Shown here piece by piece: positions 8,828 through 17,788 of a stretch of 64,000 nt of DNA (positions are counted from its first letter, which is position 1; each line of letters starts with the position of its first letter). The notes beneath the pieces are model-generated. The model was not told the origin of the DNA and did no database searches. It was given only the letters and a program-made list of their open reading frames with translations. A program made the translations under genes and the position numbers. The stretch covers positions 1 to 64,000 of the forward strand of contig NZ_AJTS01000010.1 of the NCBI RefSeq assembly GCF_000275725.1. The letters are read 5' to 3'. This stretch comes from Vreelandella stevensii S18214. GTDB lineage: Bacteria > Pseudomonadota > Gammaproteobacteria > Pseudomonadales > Halomonadaceae.

Positions 8828-10192
8828 ATGCACGTTAGTAAAGTGACTGATAAAGATGTCGAAGTGTTTCAACTTTTTCCTTTTGTTGGGGCTGAGCCTG
8901 CTCATTATCATACAATTTGTCGGAAAATAAATGCTCAATATGACAGAAAAGCGCTTTCTGCCAGCCCCGAGCGCTATCTTTTGGAAGCGTGGGACGGGGG
9001 CTTGGAAAAACAACGCTTTTCCATTCAGTACTCTGATTTAAATTTTGAATGCTTTGCAACGCCATCCAGCGTTAAAAAGCTATTTGTTTTTTTAAGTGCC
9101 GGTGGCGGCCAAGTTAAAATGGGGGACCGCCCTGAGTTTCAGAGAGCCAGTTGGCATCCTTGGTTGCAGGGGGTTTGTATTAATATTGCAGACCCGACGT
9201 TTTCTGCCTTTCCGGGTAAGCTGACCACTGGTTGGTATATTGGTTCCAAAAAGCAAGATGCAATACCACCGCTCGCAGATATAATTCGTAAAATACTGTC
9301 AAAATATGCAATAGATGCTTCAAATGTCTATGTGGTAGGTAGTTCTGCTGGCGGTACCTCTGCTTTGAAGTTAGCTAGGGTGTTAAGTGGAATAACGGTA
9401 GTTGTTGAAAATCCACCAGTTTATCCTCATGAGAGAGGATCATCGAAGCGTTATTTGGAAGTGGGTATAGATTTGTCGTCAGAAGAGTACCATGAGCGGA
9501 ATAATTTGCGCCATGTCAATAGTCATTGCCAGTCTCGATATTTTATTTTTCAGAATGCTGATGACAAGCGTCCTATGAAAAACTTGGCTGATTTGTTATG
9601 CGGGAATGGTTTGCCAAAGATGCAATTAGGGTTGAATTCATGTGGAAATTTAAATATTTATCATTCTGTGATTTCTAATCAGTCACCACATCATGCATTT
9701 ATGAAAGTCAATGATTTTAGATTATTCATAAAGGCGATTGAGAGTGTTTCCTCTAAAGAATATCTATCGCTTCTGCTGGATAGTATTTTTGAGGGAATAA
9801 GGTTGCGCGCCCTGCAATCGGACAAAATTAAAAATTTAAAAGGCTGGTCTACCTTTTTGAAAAATATTAGTATGCCATCGCTATTGTTACCATTGCCAAC
9901 TGATCACCATGAGCTGGTTGTGCCGATAAAAAATGTTGATGCAATCGGTTATAAAGCTGTTTTGAATCATAGTGGTAAGAAAATGAGTTTCTCAGTTGAG
10001 TTACCATGTAGTGTTTATGAGAATAATAAAAATATGGTGGATGAGCTAATGTCAAAGACGCGTCTGCAGTTGGCTAAGTCGACTAGTGGCTATGTTTTAG
10101 AAATTAAGCATGTGGCCATTGATAAAGCCGCTCATAAATTTAAAAGCTTTGTGCGCGCTACGTTGCCTATCGTGCAAGGGGAGCACAGTTGA
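8828..10192 (+). CDS. Alpha/beta-hydrolase-like protein resembling Asp2-type esterases
   Basis: About 454 residues from the ATG at 8828, chosen because GGAAAGAG lies just upstream; an in-frame ATG at 8813 is an alternative. The serine-nucleophile elbow is in YVVGSSAGGTSALKLARVL (GxSxGG), preceded by a beta strand and followed by VVVENPPVYP. The N-terminal half, including VKKLFVFLSAGGG, fits an alpha/beta hydrolase core like that of accessory secretion protein Asp2 or of capsule-modifying esterases. It could be an O-acyl esterase or acyltransferase acting on the polysaccharide, but no substrate can be deduced. Strongly AT-rich, it closes the three-gene block of atypical composition. Confidence 0.55.
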   Translation: MHVSKVTDKDVEVFQLFPFVGAEPAHYHTICRKINAQYDRKALSASPERYLLEAWDGGLEKQRFSIQYSDLNFECFATPSSVKKLFVFLSAGGGQVKMGDRPEFQRASWHPWLQGVCINIADPTFSAFPGKLTTGWYIGSKKQDAIPPLADIIRKILSKYAIDASNVYVVGSSAGGTSALKLARVLSGITVVVENPPVYPHERGSSKRYLEVGIDLSSEEYHERNNLRHVNSHCQSRYFIFQNADDKRPMKNLADLLCGNGLPKMQLGLNSCGNLNIYHSVISNQSPHHAFMKVNDFRLFIKAIESVSSKEYLSLLLDSIFEGIRLRALQSDKIKNLKGWSTFLKNISMPSLLLPLPTDHHELVVPIKNVDAIGYKAVLNHSGKKMSFSVELPCSVYENNKNMVDELMSKTRLQLAKSTSGYVLEIKHVAIDKAAHKFKSFVRATLPIVQGEHS

Positions 10193-10241
10193 TATAACAG
10201 TGTTTTCTATTTCGAGTATCCTTGATGAGTGCCACCACCTG

Positions 10242-11045
10242 ATGATTCGCATACTCATTGCGCTCTCACCCGTAATGCTCATTGTATGGCTATGGTGGGG
10301 AAGCCATGTAAAAAAACCGTTGCCTCCTGAACAAAGTGCTACCGTTGAAACTTTTGACTCTGCTTCATTATCAGCGCTGGGACGTGCCCTTGAGGAGCAT
10401 CAGCTCACTCGCATAGTAACCAATAGCGGACAAGGCAACTCTCGTGCACTGCGCGTAGATTATCAGGGCTATGAACGTGGCAGCCGCCGTGTGGTGGTGT
10501 CACCGCGAATTGAGCCTGCCGAACAGTATGATTTTTCGTTTTGGGTGCAGTTTTGTGAAGGCTTTGACTTTGCCAGAGGTGGTAAACTGCATGGGTTAGG
10601 GCCTTCAGGTCCTGTTACAGGGGGTAACCCCGTGACTCCAGACGGGTGGAGCGCCCGTTTGATGTTCCGTGGGGATGGGGGGCTGCAAACCTACATTTAT
10701 CATCAGGGTATGGCAGGGCGTTTTGGTGATACTCAGCGTGCTGCGGAGTTCGCCTTTGAACCTGGCCGTTATTATCACGTGCGTATGCGCGTAACCCTGA
10801 ATACCCCCGCGCAGGAAAGTAATGGGCATGTAACGGTATGGGTCGATGATGAGCGGCTTATCGAGCATACCGGTTTACGCTTTCGTGACCGTGAGGGGGA
10901 TGCCAGCCAAATACAGCGCTTGCTATTCAGTACTTTCCATGGTGGCAGTAGCCCTGAATGGGCGCCTAGAAATTCCGATGGCAGCTATAAAACCGATTGC
11001 GCGTATTTTGATAATATTGAATTGATCCCATCGCTTGGGCGATGA
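10242..11045 (+). CDS. Membrane-anchored polysaccharide lyase (PL14/PL20-like jelly roll)
   Basis: 267 residues from the ATG at 10242, chosen because it opens directly on a hydrophobic signal/anchor segment ([20 protein letters not shown]) rather than on a longer upstream extension. The rest is a beta-jelly-roll lyase-like domain: [70 protein letters not shown] and [13 protein letters not shown]. This series is what I associate with PL14/PL20-type alginate, glucuronan and related uronic-acid lyases. It would face the periplasm. In a capsule operon such a lyase may trim or clear mislocalised polymer, as AlgL does for alginate. The uronate-containing polymer is inferred from neighbouring UDP-GlcA genes. 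Confidence 0.65.
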   Translation: MIRILIALSPVMLIVWLWWGSHVKKPLPPEQSATVETFDSASLSALGRALEEHQLTRIVTNSGQGNSRALRVDYQGYERGSRRVVVSPRIEPAEQYDFSFWVQFCEGFDFARGGKLHGLGPSGPVTGGNPVTPDGWSARLMFRGDGGLQTYIYHQGMAGRFGDTQRAAEFAFEPGRYYHVRMRVTLNTPAQESNGHVTVWVDDERLIEHTGLRFRDREGDASQIQRLLFSTFHGGSSPEWAPRNSDGSYKTDCAYFDNIELIPSLGR

Positions 11046-11079
11046 ACGATACAACGATGCTTGTTGGAGAACCTTAAGG

Positions 11080-12246
11080 ATGAAGATTGCAGTTGCCGGA
11101 ACGGGCTATGTTGGCCTTTCTAACGCGATGCTGTTGGCCCAGCACCATGAGGTGGTCGCGGTCGATATCGTGCCTGAAAAGGTCGAGATGCTGAATAACC
11201 GCGTATCACCGATTGAAGATGCGGAAATTTCAGCGTTTCTGGCGCGTGAAGACCTGCACTTCACGGCAACCCTGGATGCCAAGGCGGCTTACGAGGGTGC
11301 GGCGTTCGTCATTATTGCGACGCCCACCGATTACGACCCGGACACCAACTACTTCAACACCAAAAGCGTTGAAGCCGTGATTCAGCAGGTGATGGAGATC
11401 AACCCGGATGCGGTCATGGTCATCAAGTCGACCGTGCCGGTGGGCTATACCGTTGAAACCGCTGAGCGTTTCAATACTCAAAACCTGCTGTTCTCGCCGG
11501 AGTTTTTGCGTGAAGGCAAGGCCCTGCACGATAACTTGTACCCGTCGCGCATCATTGTGGGCGAGCGTTCCGAGCGGGCGGCGACCTTTGCCGAGCTGTT
11601 GAAGCAGGGGGCCATCAAGCAGGAAGTCGACGTGCTGTTGACCAATAGCACGGAAGCAGAGGCGATCAAGCTGTTCGCCAATACTTACCTGGCCATGCGC
11701 GTGGCTTACTTCAATGAGCTGGATACCTACGCGGAAAGCCACGGCCTGGATGCCAAGCAGATTATCGAAGGGGTAGGGCTCGACCCACGCATCGGTAAGC
11801 ACTACAACAACCCCAGTTTTGGCTATGGCGGCTACTGCCTGCCCAAGGATACCAAGCAGCTGCTGGCGAACTACCAGGATGTGCCCAACAATATGATTCA
11901 GGCCATCGTGGAAGCGAACCGCACCCGTAAGGATTTCATTTCGGAGTCCGTGCTGCGCCGCCAGCCGGAAGTGGTGGGCGTTTATCGCTTGATCATGAAA
12001 ACCGGCTCCGATAACTTCCGCGCCAGTGCCATGCAGGGCGTCATGAAGCGTCTCAAGGCCAAGGGTGTCGAAGTGGTGGTGTTCGAACCTGCGTTGGAAG
12101 ACGAGAAGTTCTTTGGCTCTGTGGTGATGCGCGACTTCGATGCCTTTAAACAGAAGGCGGATGTGATCCTGGCGAACCGCATGGTGCCCGAATTGGAAGA
12201 TGTGGTGGGCAAGGTCTATACCCGCGACCTGTTTGGCAGCGATTGA
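11080..12246 (+). CDS. ugd: UDP-glucose 6-dehydrogenase
   Basis: 388 residues from the ATG at 11080, which follows GGAGAACCTTAAGG and opens with the NAD-binding motif [15 protein letters not shown]. The catalytic cysteine is in [23 protein letters not shown] and STVPVGYT are further family signatures. It oxidises UDP-glucose twice to UDP-glucuronate in the cytoplasm. With GalU, Pgm and Pgi encoded downstream it completes the route from fructose-6-phosphate to UDP-GlcA, and the epimerase at 2 kb can convert this to UDP-GalA. It is followed by a clear intrinsic terminator, so an operon may end here. Confidence 0.95.
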   Translation: MKIAVAGTGYVGLSNAMLLAQHHEVVAVDIVPEKVEMLNNRVSPIEDAEISAFLAREDLHFTATLDAKAAYEGAAFVIIATPTDYDPDTNYFNTKSVEAVIQQVMEINPDAVMVIKSTVPVGYTVETAERFNTQNLLFSPEFLREGKALHDNLYPSRIIVGERSERAATFAELLKQGAIKQEVDVLLTNSTEAEAIKLFANTYLAMRVAYFNELDTYAESHGLDAKQIIEGVGLDPRIGKHYNNPSFGYGGYCLPKDTKQLLANYQDVPNNMIQAIVEANRTRKDFISESVLRRQPEVVGVYRLIMKTGSDNFRASAMQGVMKRLKAKGVEVVVFEPALEDEKFFGSVVMRDFDAFKQKADVILANRMVPELEDVVGKVYTRDLFGSD

Positions 12247-12342
12247 AACTCCGCATGAAAATTTAACGCTTTGGGTGTGCTATATTGCCGCCAGGCCTCG
12301 GTTTTATTTATAAAAACGTGATGCCCATGGAAGCATGAAAGG

Positions 12343-12372
12343 GCCGTCAACCCCGGGTTTGGCGGCTTTTTT
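12343..12372 (+). terminator. Rho-independent terminator after ugd
   Basis: GCCGTCAA at 12343-12350 pairs with TTTGGCGGC at 12358-12366 (one G-T wobble) around a CCCCGGG loop and is followed directly by six Ts. It closes the ugd transcript and shows that an in-frame ATG at 12335 cannot be the natural start of the next gene. Confidence 0.8.
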
Positions 12373-12415
12373 GTATGTCGGGTTCCCGTGGGCCACTTTT
12401 CGCGAATGGGGTGCG

Positions 12416-15412
12416 ATGTTTTCTTTTTTGGCTAAATGGTGGAGGCGGCCTTTGTCGGCCGGTTCTAAGGCTCATGCCACTGCGCTGTTGCAGGATGATG
12501 CCGCTGACTTTGATGCCCAGTGGTATGTAAGCGCGTATCCGGATGTTGCGGAAGCAGGGCTGGACCCCTGGGAGCATTACCAGCGCCATGGCCGGGCGGA
12601 AGGGCGGCTGCCGTTTTGCAACCGGGCGTTGGGTTGGGAGCATGCGCTATGGCGTGGCGCTGAGCACATCATGTTGCCTCGTTTAGCGCAGTTGCTTTCG
12701 TCGTCTTCGGCGAATGCGGCAGAACGCCAGGCGGCACGCTGGGCGTTGGCCCGTTGGTATGCCTGGCAGCAGCGTTGGGATGCGGTGCTGGATAGCCTGA
12801 TGCCCGAAGGGCAGTGGCAGCCTTGTACAACCCCCGGCCCGGCGCTGTTGGTGATCGACGCGTGTTGTCGTGGCAAGGTGGCGGGGCATACGCAAGTCGC
12901 TGCCCAGCAGGCGCTGGCGTTTTTGGAGAGCCACTACCCCCATTTGGCCGACACGGCCTTGGCACGTTGTAACGTGCAGCAGTGGTTGGGTGAGCAGGCC
13001 GCATCGCCGTTGGCGGTGCTGAATGCCATGTTCACGGCGCAGGGGCTAGCCCCTATTGCCCTGGCGGATGGCGCAGACGAGCTGGCCCTGCAACATTTGC
13101 GGCCTGCCGGCCATGTGAGCCATAAAGAGGTCAATAATAAAGAGGTCAATAATGTCATTCCGCTGAGGTTGGTGAGTGTCATTATTCCCCTTTATAACGC
13201 TGAGCGGACCATTGCCATTGCCTTGCGCGGGCTGTTTGCCCAGTGTGGGGTGCGCCTTGAAATCATCGTGGTGGATGATGCCAGCACGGATAACGGGGCC
13301 GCCGTCGCCGAGGCGCTAAAGCAGGAGGCGCCCGCCCATGTGCAGTTGGTGCTGTTGAGCCACACGACCAACCAGGGGGCTTATGCGGCGCGTAATACGG
13401 GGCTGAACGTGGCCCGTGGTGAGTTTATTACTACCCACGATAGCGATGACTGGTCGCACCCTCAGAAGCTGTGGCGCCAGTGCGAGGCGCTGGTGGCGCA
13501 GCCTGGGCTGCAGGCTTGCCTGTCGCATTGGGTGCGTGTCACGCCGTCGCTGCACTTCCATCGTTGGCGGCTGGATGACTATGGCTGGGTCTATCCGAAT
13601 ATGTCTTCGTTGATGTGTCGGCGCACGACGTTCGAGGCGTTGGGCTTTTGGGACCGGGTAAACGTCAATGCGGATACCGAGTTTCGCCATCGGGTGGAAG
13701 CGGCTTTTGGGCCAGAAAGCGTGGCTGAGGTGCTGCCGGGGGTGCCGCTGTCGTTTGGCCTGGGGGATGAGGGGTCGTTAAGCCAGCATGGCCGCACGCA
13801 CTTGGTGAGCCAGTTCAGCGGTGCGCGGTTTCGTTACATGCAGATGGCGCGCCAATGGCATCAGGCGGGGGAAAGCCCGGCGGCGCTATACATGCCGTTC
13901 ATGCCCGACGCGCGACCGTTTGCGGCGCCGCTTTTGATGCTGCGCGATGAAGCACCCGCCAATGGGCCATTGACCGATTTCGAGCGGGTGTGCGAATCCA
14001 CGCTGTTTGATGCCGGGTGGTACCTTACCCGTTACCCGGATTTACAGAATACGCCCACGGAACCGCTGCTGCATTTTTGGGAAACCGGCGCTGCCGAAGG
14101 CCGAGACCCAGGGCCTGATTTTTCCACGTCGGGATATGTGCGTTGTTACCCCGAGGTGGCTCAACTTTCGTGCCTGCCGCTGGCGCACTATTTGAAGACG
14201 GGATACGCACGCGGCTATTCAGCCTTGCCAGAGTGGCAGGGGGAACAAGCGTTCTCGAACCGGCCGACGGTGATGCTGTGTGGGCACCAGGCCGGTACGG
14301 CGCTGTTCGGTGCCGAGCGTAGTTTGTTGGATGTGCTGGACGCCATGGTCAAGCATCGCTGGAACGTGGTGGTTACCTTGCCTGAGGCCATGAACGCCGA
14401 GTACGAGCAGGCTATTTTAAAGCGTTGCCGGGTATTGGCCGTACTTCCCTATGGCTGGTGGCAGGAAGGGCGTCTGCCGGTCGAGGCTACCGTTAGCCAT
14501 TTTGAGGCGCTGATCGAACGCCATCATGTCAACGCATTGCATGGTAATACGGTGGTGCTTCAGGAGCCTTATGTGGCGGCTCGTCGTGCAGGTATCCCCA
14601 CCCTGGTACACGTGCGTGAGCTGCCTCGCCATGACCCGGGCCTGTGCGCATTGCTGGGCGCCGAGCCCGAAGCGGTGGTGGCCCATGTGCATGCGCAGGC
14701 CGATGTGGTGATTGCCAATTCCCACTGCGTTGCAGAGGCTTTTGCACGGCCTTCTGCAACGCCGGTGTGCGTGGTGCCCAATACCATTGATATGCCGCCG
14801 CTGCTGGCGTTGCCGCCCGTACGCTTTATCCCCGGCGAACGCCAGGGGGGCGTGCGGGTGGGCATGCTGAGTAGCAATGTGGCCAAGAAGGGTATTGATG
14901 ATTTGGTGACCATGGCACGCCACCTGCAAGCCTTGGCGCCCTTTGCCGAGGTGGTAGTGTTTGGAGCCTGTAGCCCCGAGATCACATCGCTGTTGGCGCG
15001 CCAGGCACAGGGCCGAGCGCCTTCCAACGTGCGCTTTGCGGGGTATGTCGAACGCCCGGAAGAGGCGTTGGCACAGCTGGATATCGTGGTGAACCTATCC
15101 CGCTTTCAAGAGTCTTTTGGGCGTACCGTACTGGAAGCGATGGCGGCAGGCCGCCCTGTGGTCGCTTACCAGTGGGGGGCACTGAGCGAGCTGGTGGTAG
15201 ACGGTGAAACGGGGTATCTCGTGCCTTATGGAGACCCGGCTGCTGCTGCCCAGCAAGTCGCCCGGTTGGCCGCTGCGCCCGCGCAGTGTCGGCGTTTCGG
15301 TCAGGCTGCCCAGCAGCGGGCAGTTACCCGGTTCAGCTCGGCTGAATTGAGCCATGCCCTGTGCAAGGCGTATCGGCTAACCGGTGCGACTGCTTTCATG
15401 GAGACGCCTTGA
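12416..15412 (+). CDS. Large bifunctional glycosyltransferase (GT2 plus GT4 domains)
   Basis: 998 residues from the ATG at 12416, preferred over 12335 because the earlier codon lies in the upstream terminator. Residues about 35-70 and again 555-620 carry YP..DP..HY..HG..EGR repeats. A GT2 domain starts near residue 255 (LVSVIIPLYNAERTIAIAL) with VDDASTDNG and the acidic THDSDDWSHPQK motif. The C-terminal 370 residues form a GT-B/GT4 enzyme (GTALFGAERSLLDVL, VVPNTIDMPP, FQESFGRTVLEAMAAGRPVV). Two sugars could thus be added by one chain. The GT2 part is a paralogue of the one at 5.6 kb. The next gene starts 44 bases after the stop. Donor sugars are unknown. Confidence 0.87.
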   Translation: MFSFLAKWWRRPLSAGSKAHATALLQDDAADFDAQWYVSAYPDVAEAGLDPWEHYQRHGRAEGRLPFCNRALGWEHALWRGAEHIMLPRLAQLLSSSSANAAERQAARWALARWYAWQQRWDAVLDSLMPEGQWQPCTTPGPALLVIDACCRGKVAGHTQVAAQQALAFLESHYPHLADTALARCNVQQWLGEQAASPLAVLNAMFTAQGLAPIALADGADELALQHLRPAGHVSHKEVNNKEVNNVIPLRLVSVIIPLYNAERTIAIALRGLFAQCGVRLEIIVVDDASTDNGAAVAEALKQEAPAHVQLVLLSHTTNQGAYAARNTGLNVARGEFITTHDSDDWSHPQKLWRQCEALVAQPGLQACLSHWVRVTPSLHFHRWRLDDYGWVYPNMSSLMCRRTTFEALGFWDRVNVNADTEFRHRVEAAFGPESVAEVLPGVPLSFGLGDEGSLSQHGRTHLVSQFSGARFRYMQMARQWHQAGESPAALYMPFMPDARPFAAPLLMLRDEAPANGPLTDFERVCESTLFDAGWYLTRYPDLQNTPTEPLLHFWETGAAEGRDPGPDFSTSGYVRCYPEVAQLSCLPLAHYLKTGYARGYSALPEWQGEQAFSNRPTVMLCGHQAGTALFGAERSLLDVLDAMVKHRWNVVVTLPEAMNAEYEQAILKRCRVLAVLPYGWWQEGRLPVEATVSHFEALIERHHVNALHGNTVVLQEPYVAARRAGIPTLVHVRELPRHDPGLCALLGAEPEAVVAHVHAQADVVIANSHCVAEAFARPSATPVCVVPNTIDMPPLLALPPVRFIPGERQGGVRVGMLSSNVAKKGIDDLVTMARHLQALAPFAEVVVFGACSPEITSLLARQAQGRAPSNVRFAGYVERPEEALAQLDIVVNLSRFQESFGRTVLEAMAAGRPVVAYQWGALSELVVDGETGYLVPYGDPAAAAQQVARLAAAPAQCRRFGQAAQQRAVTRFSSAELSHALCKAYRLTGATAFMETP

Positions 15413-15456
15413 TCCGTGAGTTGCCCAAGCCCTACGGCTCCAATGGAGGGACGTGT

Positions 15457-17754
15457 TTGAAGCTTGCCATTGCTGCGATCGTCAAGAACGAACGAGATAG
15501 CCTTCCTGAATGGATGGCGTTTCATTTGTCGGTGGGCGCTAGCCACTTCCTGATCGCGGATAACGAAAGCGATGATGGCACCTACGAGTGGCTGGCCGAC
15601 CTGGCAAAGGCCGGGCTGGTGACGCTTCTTTCGGTGTCTACTCAAGGGCAGCCGCCTCAGTTACAGGCGTATCAGCGTTTATTGGAGCACTGCCCCCCGC
15701 TGATGGATTTGGTGGCGTTCATCGACGCTGATGAGTTCCTGCTACCCACCGCCGAGGCCTCACCGGATGACCAGTACTCTTTGTTGACGTGGCTGGAAGC
15801 ACGGTTTGCTGCGCCTGAGGTCGGCGCCCTTGGCTTGAACTGGGCATGTTTTGGCTCGGCCGGGGCACGGTTTCGTGAGGAGGGGCTGGTGATCGAGCGA
15901 TTCACCCAGCGTGCCCGCCGCTCCTTCGGGCCTAATCACCACATCAAGAGCGTTGTCAGGCCCCAACAGGTTGAATGTTTTATCAATCCGCATCTGGCGC
16001 GGTTGCGCCACGGTCACTATATCAATAGTCAGGGGGAGCCGCTGGCCGCTCGCCATGGCGCGGATGGTTCGGTCAGGCCGGGGTTGAGCGAGTCCGTCTG
16101 CTGGGAGGGGGCGCGTATCAACCACTATCTGGTCAAGTCGGTAGAAGAGTTTGTGCTGGGCAAGGCCCGGCGTGGCAGTGCTGCCACCCCCCATTATCAA
16201 AAGCAGCGCGATTACTTTATGCGCCATGACCGTAATGATGTTGAGTGTCATGTGGCCGCTCGGTTCGCGCCTGAGGTTAAACAGAAGATGAAATGGTTGC
16301 AGCAGCTTGAAGACAAGCAGCAGGACGTCACGGAGAGTGTCGAAGTACGCTCGACGGGGAAAGAGTTGAAGCGCTGGTTAACGCGCCGGGTCAAAGAGTG
16401 GACCCTGGCTACCTCCGGGGGGGAAGAGGCCCCAACCGAGCGCTGGTCGTTGGATTACCCTTCGGCGCAGCGTGGGTCGCGTTTTCTCCCCTCGGGTCGA
16501 GTGGTGCAAGGGTGGTTGCTGTTACCTGAGCATTTGCAGGACATGCAGGCCGAGGTGCGTATCGTGGCCCGTTGGTTGCCGGTGTACGAATTGTGTCACC
16601 CGCTGGATATCGAGCGCCCGGATGTCATCGAAAACGTGCTGGGCGTGGCGGCAGAAGGGCATGCCCAGCAGCGCTGTGGTTTTCGTTTTACGGTTCCCCC
16701 TTTGTTGAGAGAGTTTTCGCTGTGGCTGGCAGTGGGGGATGAGCGCTGGCTGCTCCAGGACGTTCAGGTGGATACCCAGGACGTAGCGCCTGCCCAGCCG
16801 CTGAAAGTGTTGGAGGGTAAGCAGGGTTGGCTGTTCCTGGATAACGACACCAATGGCAGTGTTGACCAGTTTACGGGCCGTATGCAGTTGACCCAGGCGG
16901 GCGTGGAGGGGTGGCAGGCGTATTTGCGCCAACTGGTCGCGCTGGCGAGCCAGGTGCCCTGGGCGCTACTGGTGGCGCCTTCCAAGGAGAGTGTCATGGG
17001 CGAGCAGTATCATCCTCGCCAAGGGGGAAGCTCGGGGCCCATGCAGCAAGTGCTGGCTTTGCCTGAAGCCTCCGAACTGGTATACCCGGTCGCGGCGCTG
17101 AAAGCGCTGGGAGATGGGGCCTTCATCCCCACGGATACTCACTGGACCCATAAGGGAGCCATGGCGGCAACGCTGGCATTTGCCGAGCGGTTGGGGCTGG
17201 ACCCACAGGCCTGTGCCTCGATGTTTGCCAAGGACCGCTACAAGAAAAAAGCCATGGGGGGCGATCTGGGCAATAAGCTGACGCCCAAACGTACTTCCGA
17301 GGTGCAGGTTCTGACCTCGTTTACCCATACGCGCTACAAGACCTACGATAATGGCCTGCCCAATTTTGGCCGTTTAATGGTGATGGAGTACCCCAAGGCG
17401 CTGGTGCCGAGCACCTGCTTACTGTTTGGCTCTTCGTCCAGCTACTCCATGTTCAATTACCTGTGCCGCCTGTTCCAGCGCGTGGTGTTTGTGCACAGTG
17501 CCGGTAATGTGGACCCTGCTCTGGTAGAGGCCGTGGCGCCTGGCTATCTGGCCGCCCAGACCAACGCTCGCTTTGTGATTCAAGTACCTACGGTAGCCTA
17601 TAGCTTGCAGGAGATGGTCCAGGAAAAGTCGTCCCAACTGGATGAAAAAGCCCTTGAGGGTGTCTTGGAACGGCGTATCATCGCGGAAGATACGTATCTT
17701 GAAACGGTGGGTGTTCTACCGTGGGCACACGCTGCGGGCGCGCTCATTTCATGA
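15457..17754 (+). CDS. Fusion of a GT2-like glycosyltransferase and an AlgX/AlgJ-like SGNH domain
   Basis: 765 residues from a TTG start at 15457, chosen because GGAGGG ends six bases upstream and the protein then opens directly with LAIAAIVKNERDSLPEWM; the frame is open further upstream. Residues 1-300 look like a Glyco_tranf_2_4/GT92-type transferase (DNESDDGTYEWL, FIDADEFLLP). After a central linker, residues about 450-740 resemble alginate O-acetylation proteins AlgX/AlgJ: GKQGWLFLDND, the Asp-His motif TDTHWTHKGA and a serine cluster LFGSSSSYSMFNYL. No signal peptide is seen, which is odd because AlgX works in the periplasm. It may add and acetylate a sugar, or use the domain as a binding module. 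The combination is unusual. Confidence 0.7.
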   Translation: MKLAIAAIVKNERDSLPEWMAFHLSVGASHFLIADNESDDGTYEWLADLAKAGLVTLLSVSTQGQPPQLQAYQRLLEHCPPLMDLVAFIDADEFLLPTAEASPDDQYSLLTWLEARFAAPEVGALGLNWACFGSAGARFREEGLVIERFTQRARRSFGPNHHIKSVVRPQQVECFINPHLARLRHGHYINSQGEPLAARHGADGSVRPGLSESVCWEGARINHYLVKSVEEFVLGKARRGSAATPHYQKQRDYFMRHDRNDVECHVAARFAPEVKQKMKWLQQLEDKQQDVTESVEVRSTGKELKRWLTRRVKEWTLATSGGEEAPTERWSLDYPSAQRGSRFLPSGRVVQGWLLLPEHLQDMQAEVRIVARWLPVYELCHPLDIERPDVIENVLGVAAEGHAQQRCGFRFTVPPLLREFSLWLAVGDERWLLQDVQVDTQDVAPAQPLKVLEGKQGWLFLDNDTNGSVDQFTGRMQLTQAGVEGWQAYLRQLVALASQVPWALLVAPSKESVMGEQYHPRQGGSSGPMQQVLALPEASELVYPVAALKALGDGAFIPTDTHWTHKGAMAATLAFAERLGLDPQACASMFAKDRYKKKAMGGDLGNKLTPKRTSEVQVLTSFTHTRYKTYDNGLPNFGRLMVMEYPKALVPSTCLLFGSSSSYSMFNYLCRLFQRVVFVHSAGNVDPALVEAVAPGYLAAQTNARFVIQVPTVAYSLQEMVQEKSSQLDEKALEGVLERRIIAEDTYLETVGVLPWAHAAGALIS

Positions 17755-17788
17755 ATGTTGCCTTGTCAAAAATTGGGTTGAGGTGTTA

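Noticed and set aside
12243-12290. Promoter-like TATATT upstream of the 12.4 kb gene
   Set aside because: No -35 element at suitable spacing could be identified.
12335-12415. ATG at 12335 as start of the large bifunctional glycosyltransferase
   Set aside because: It falls in the ugd terminator hairpin region; ATG at 12416 gives a normal N-terminus.
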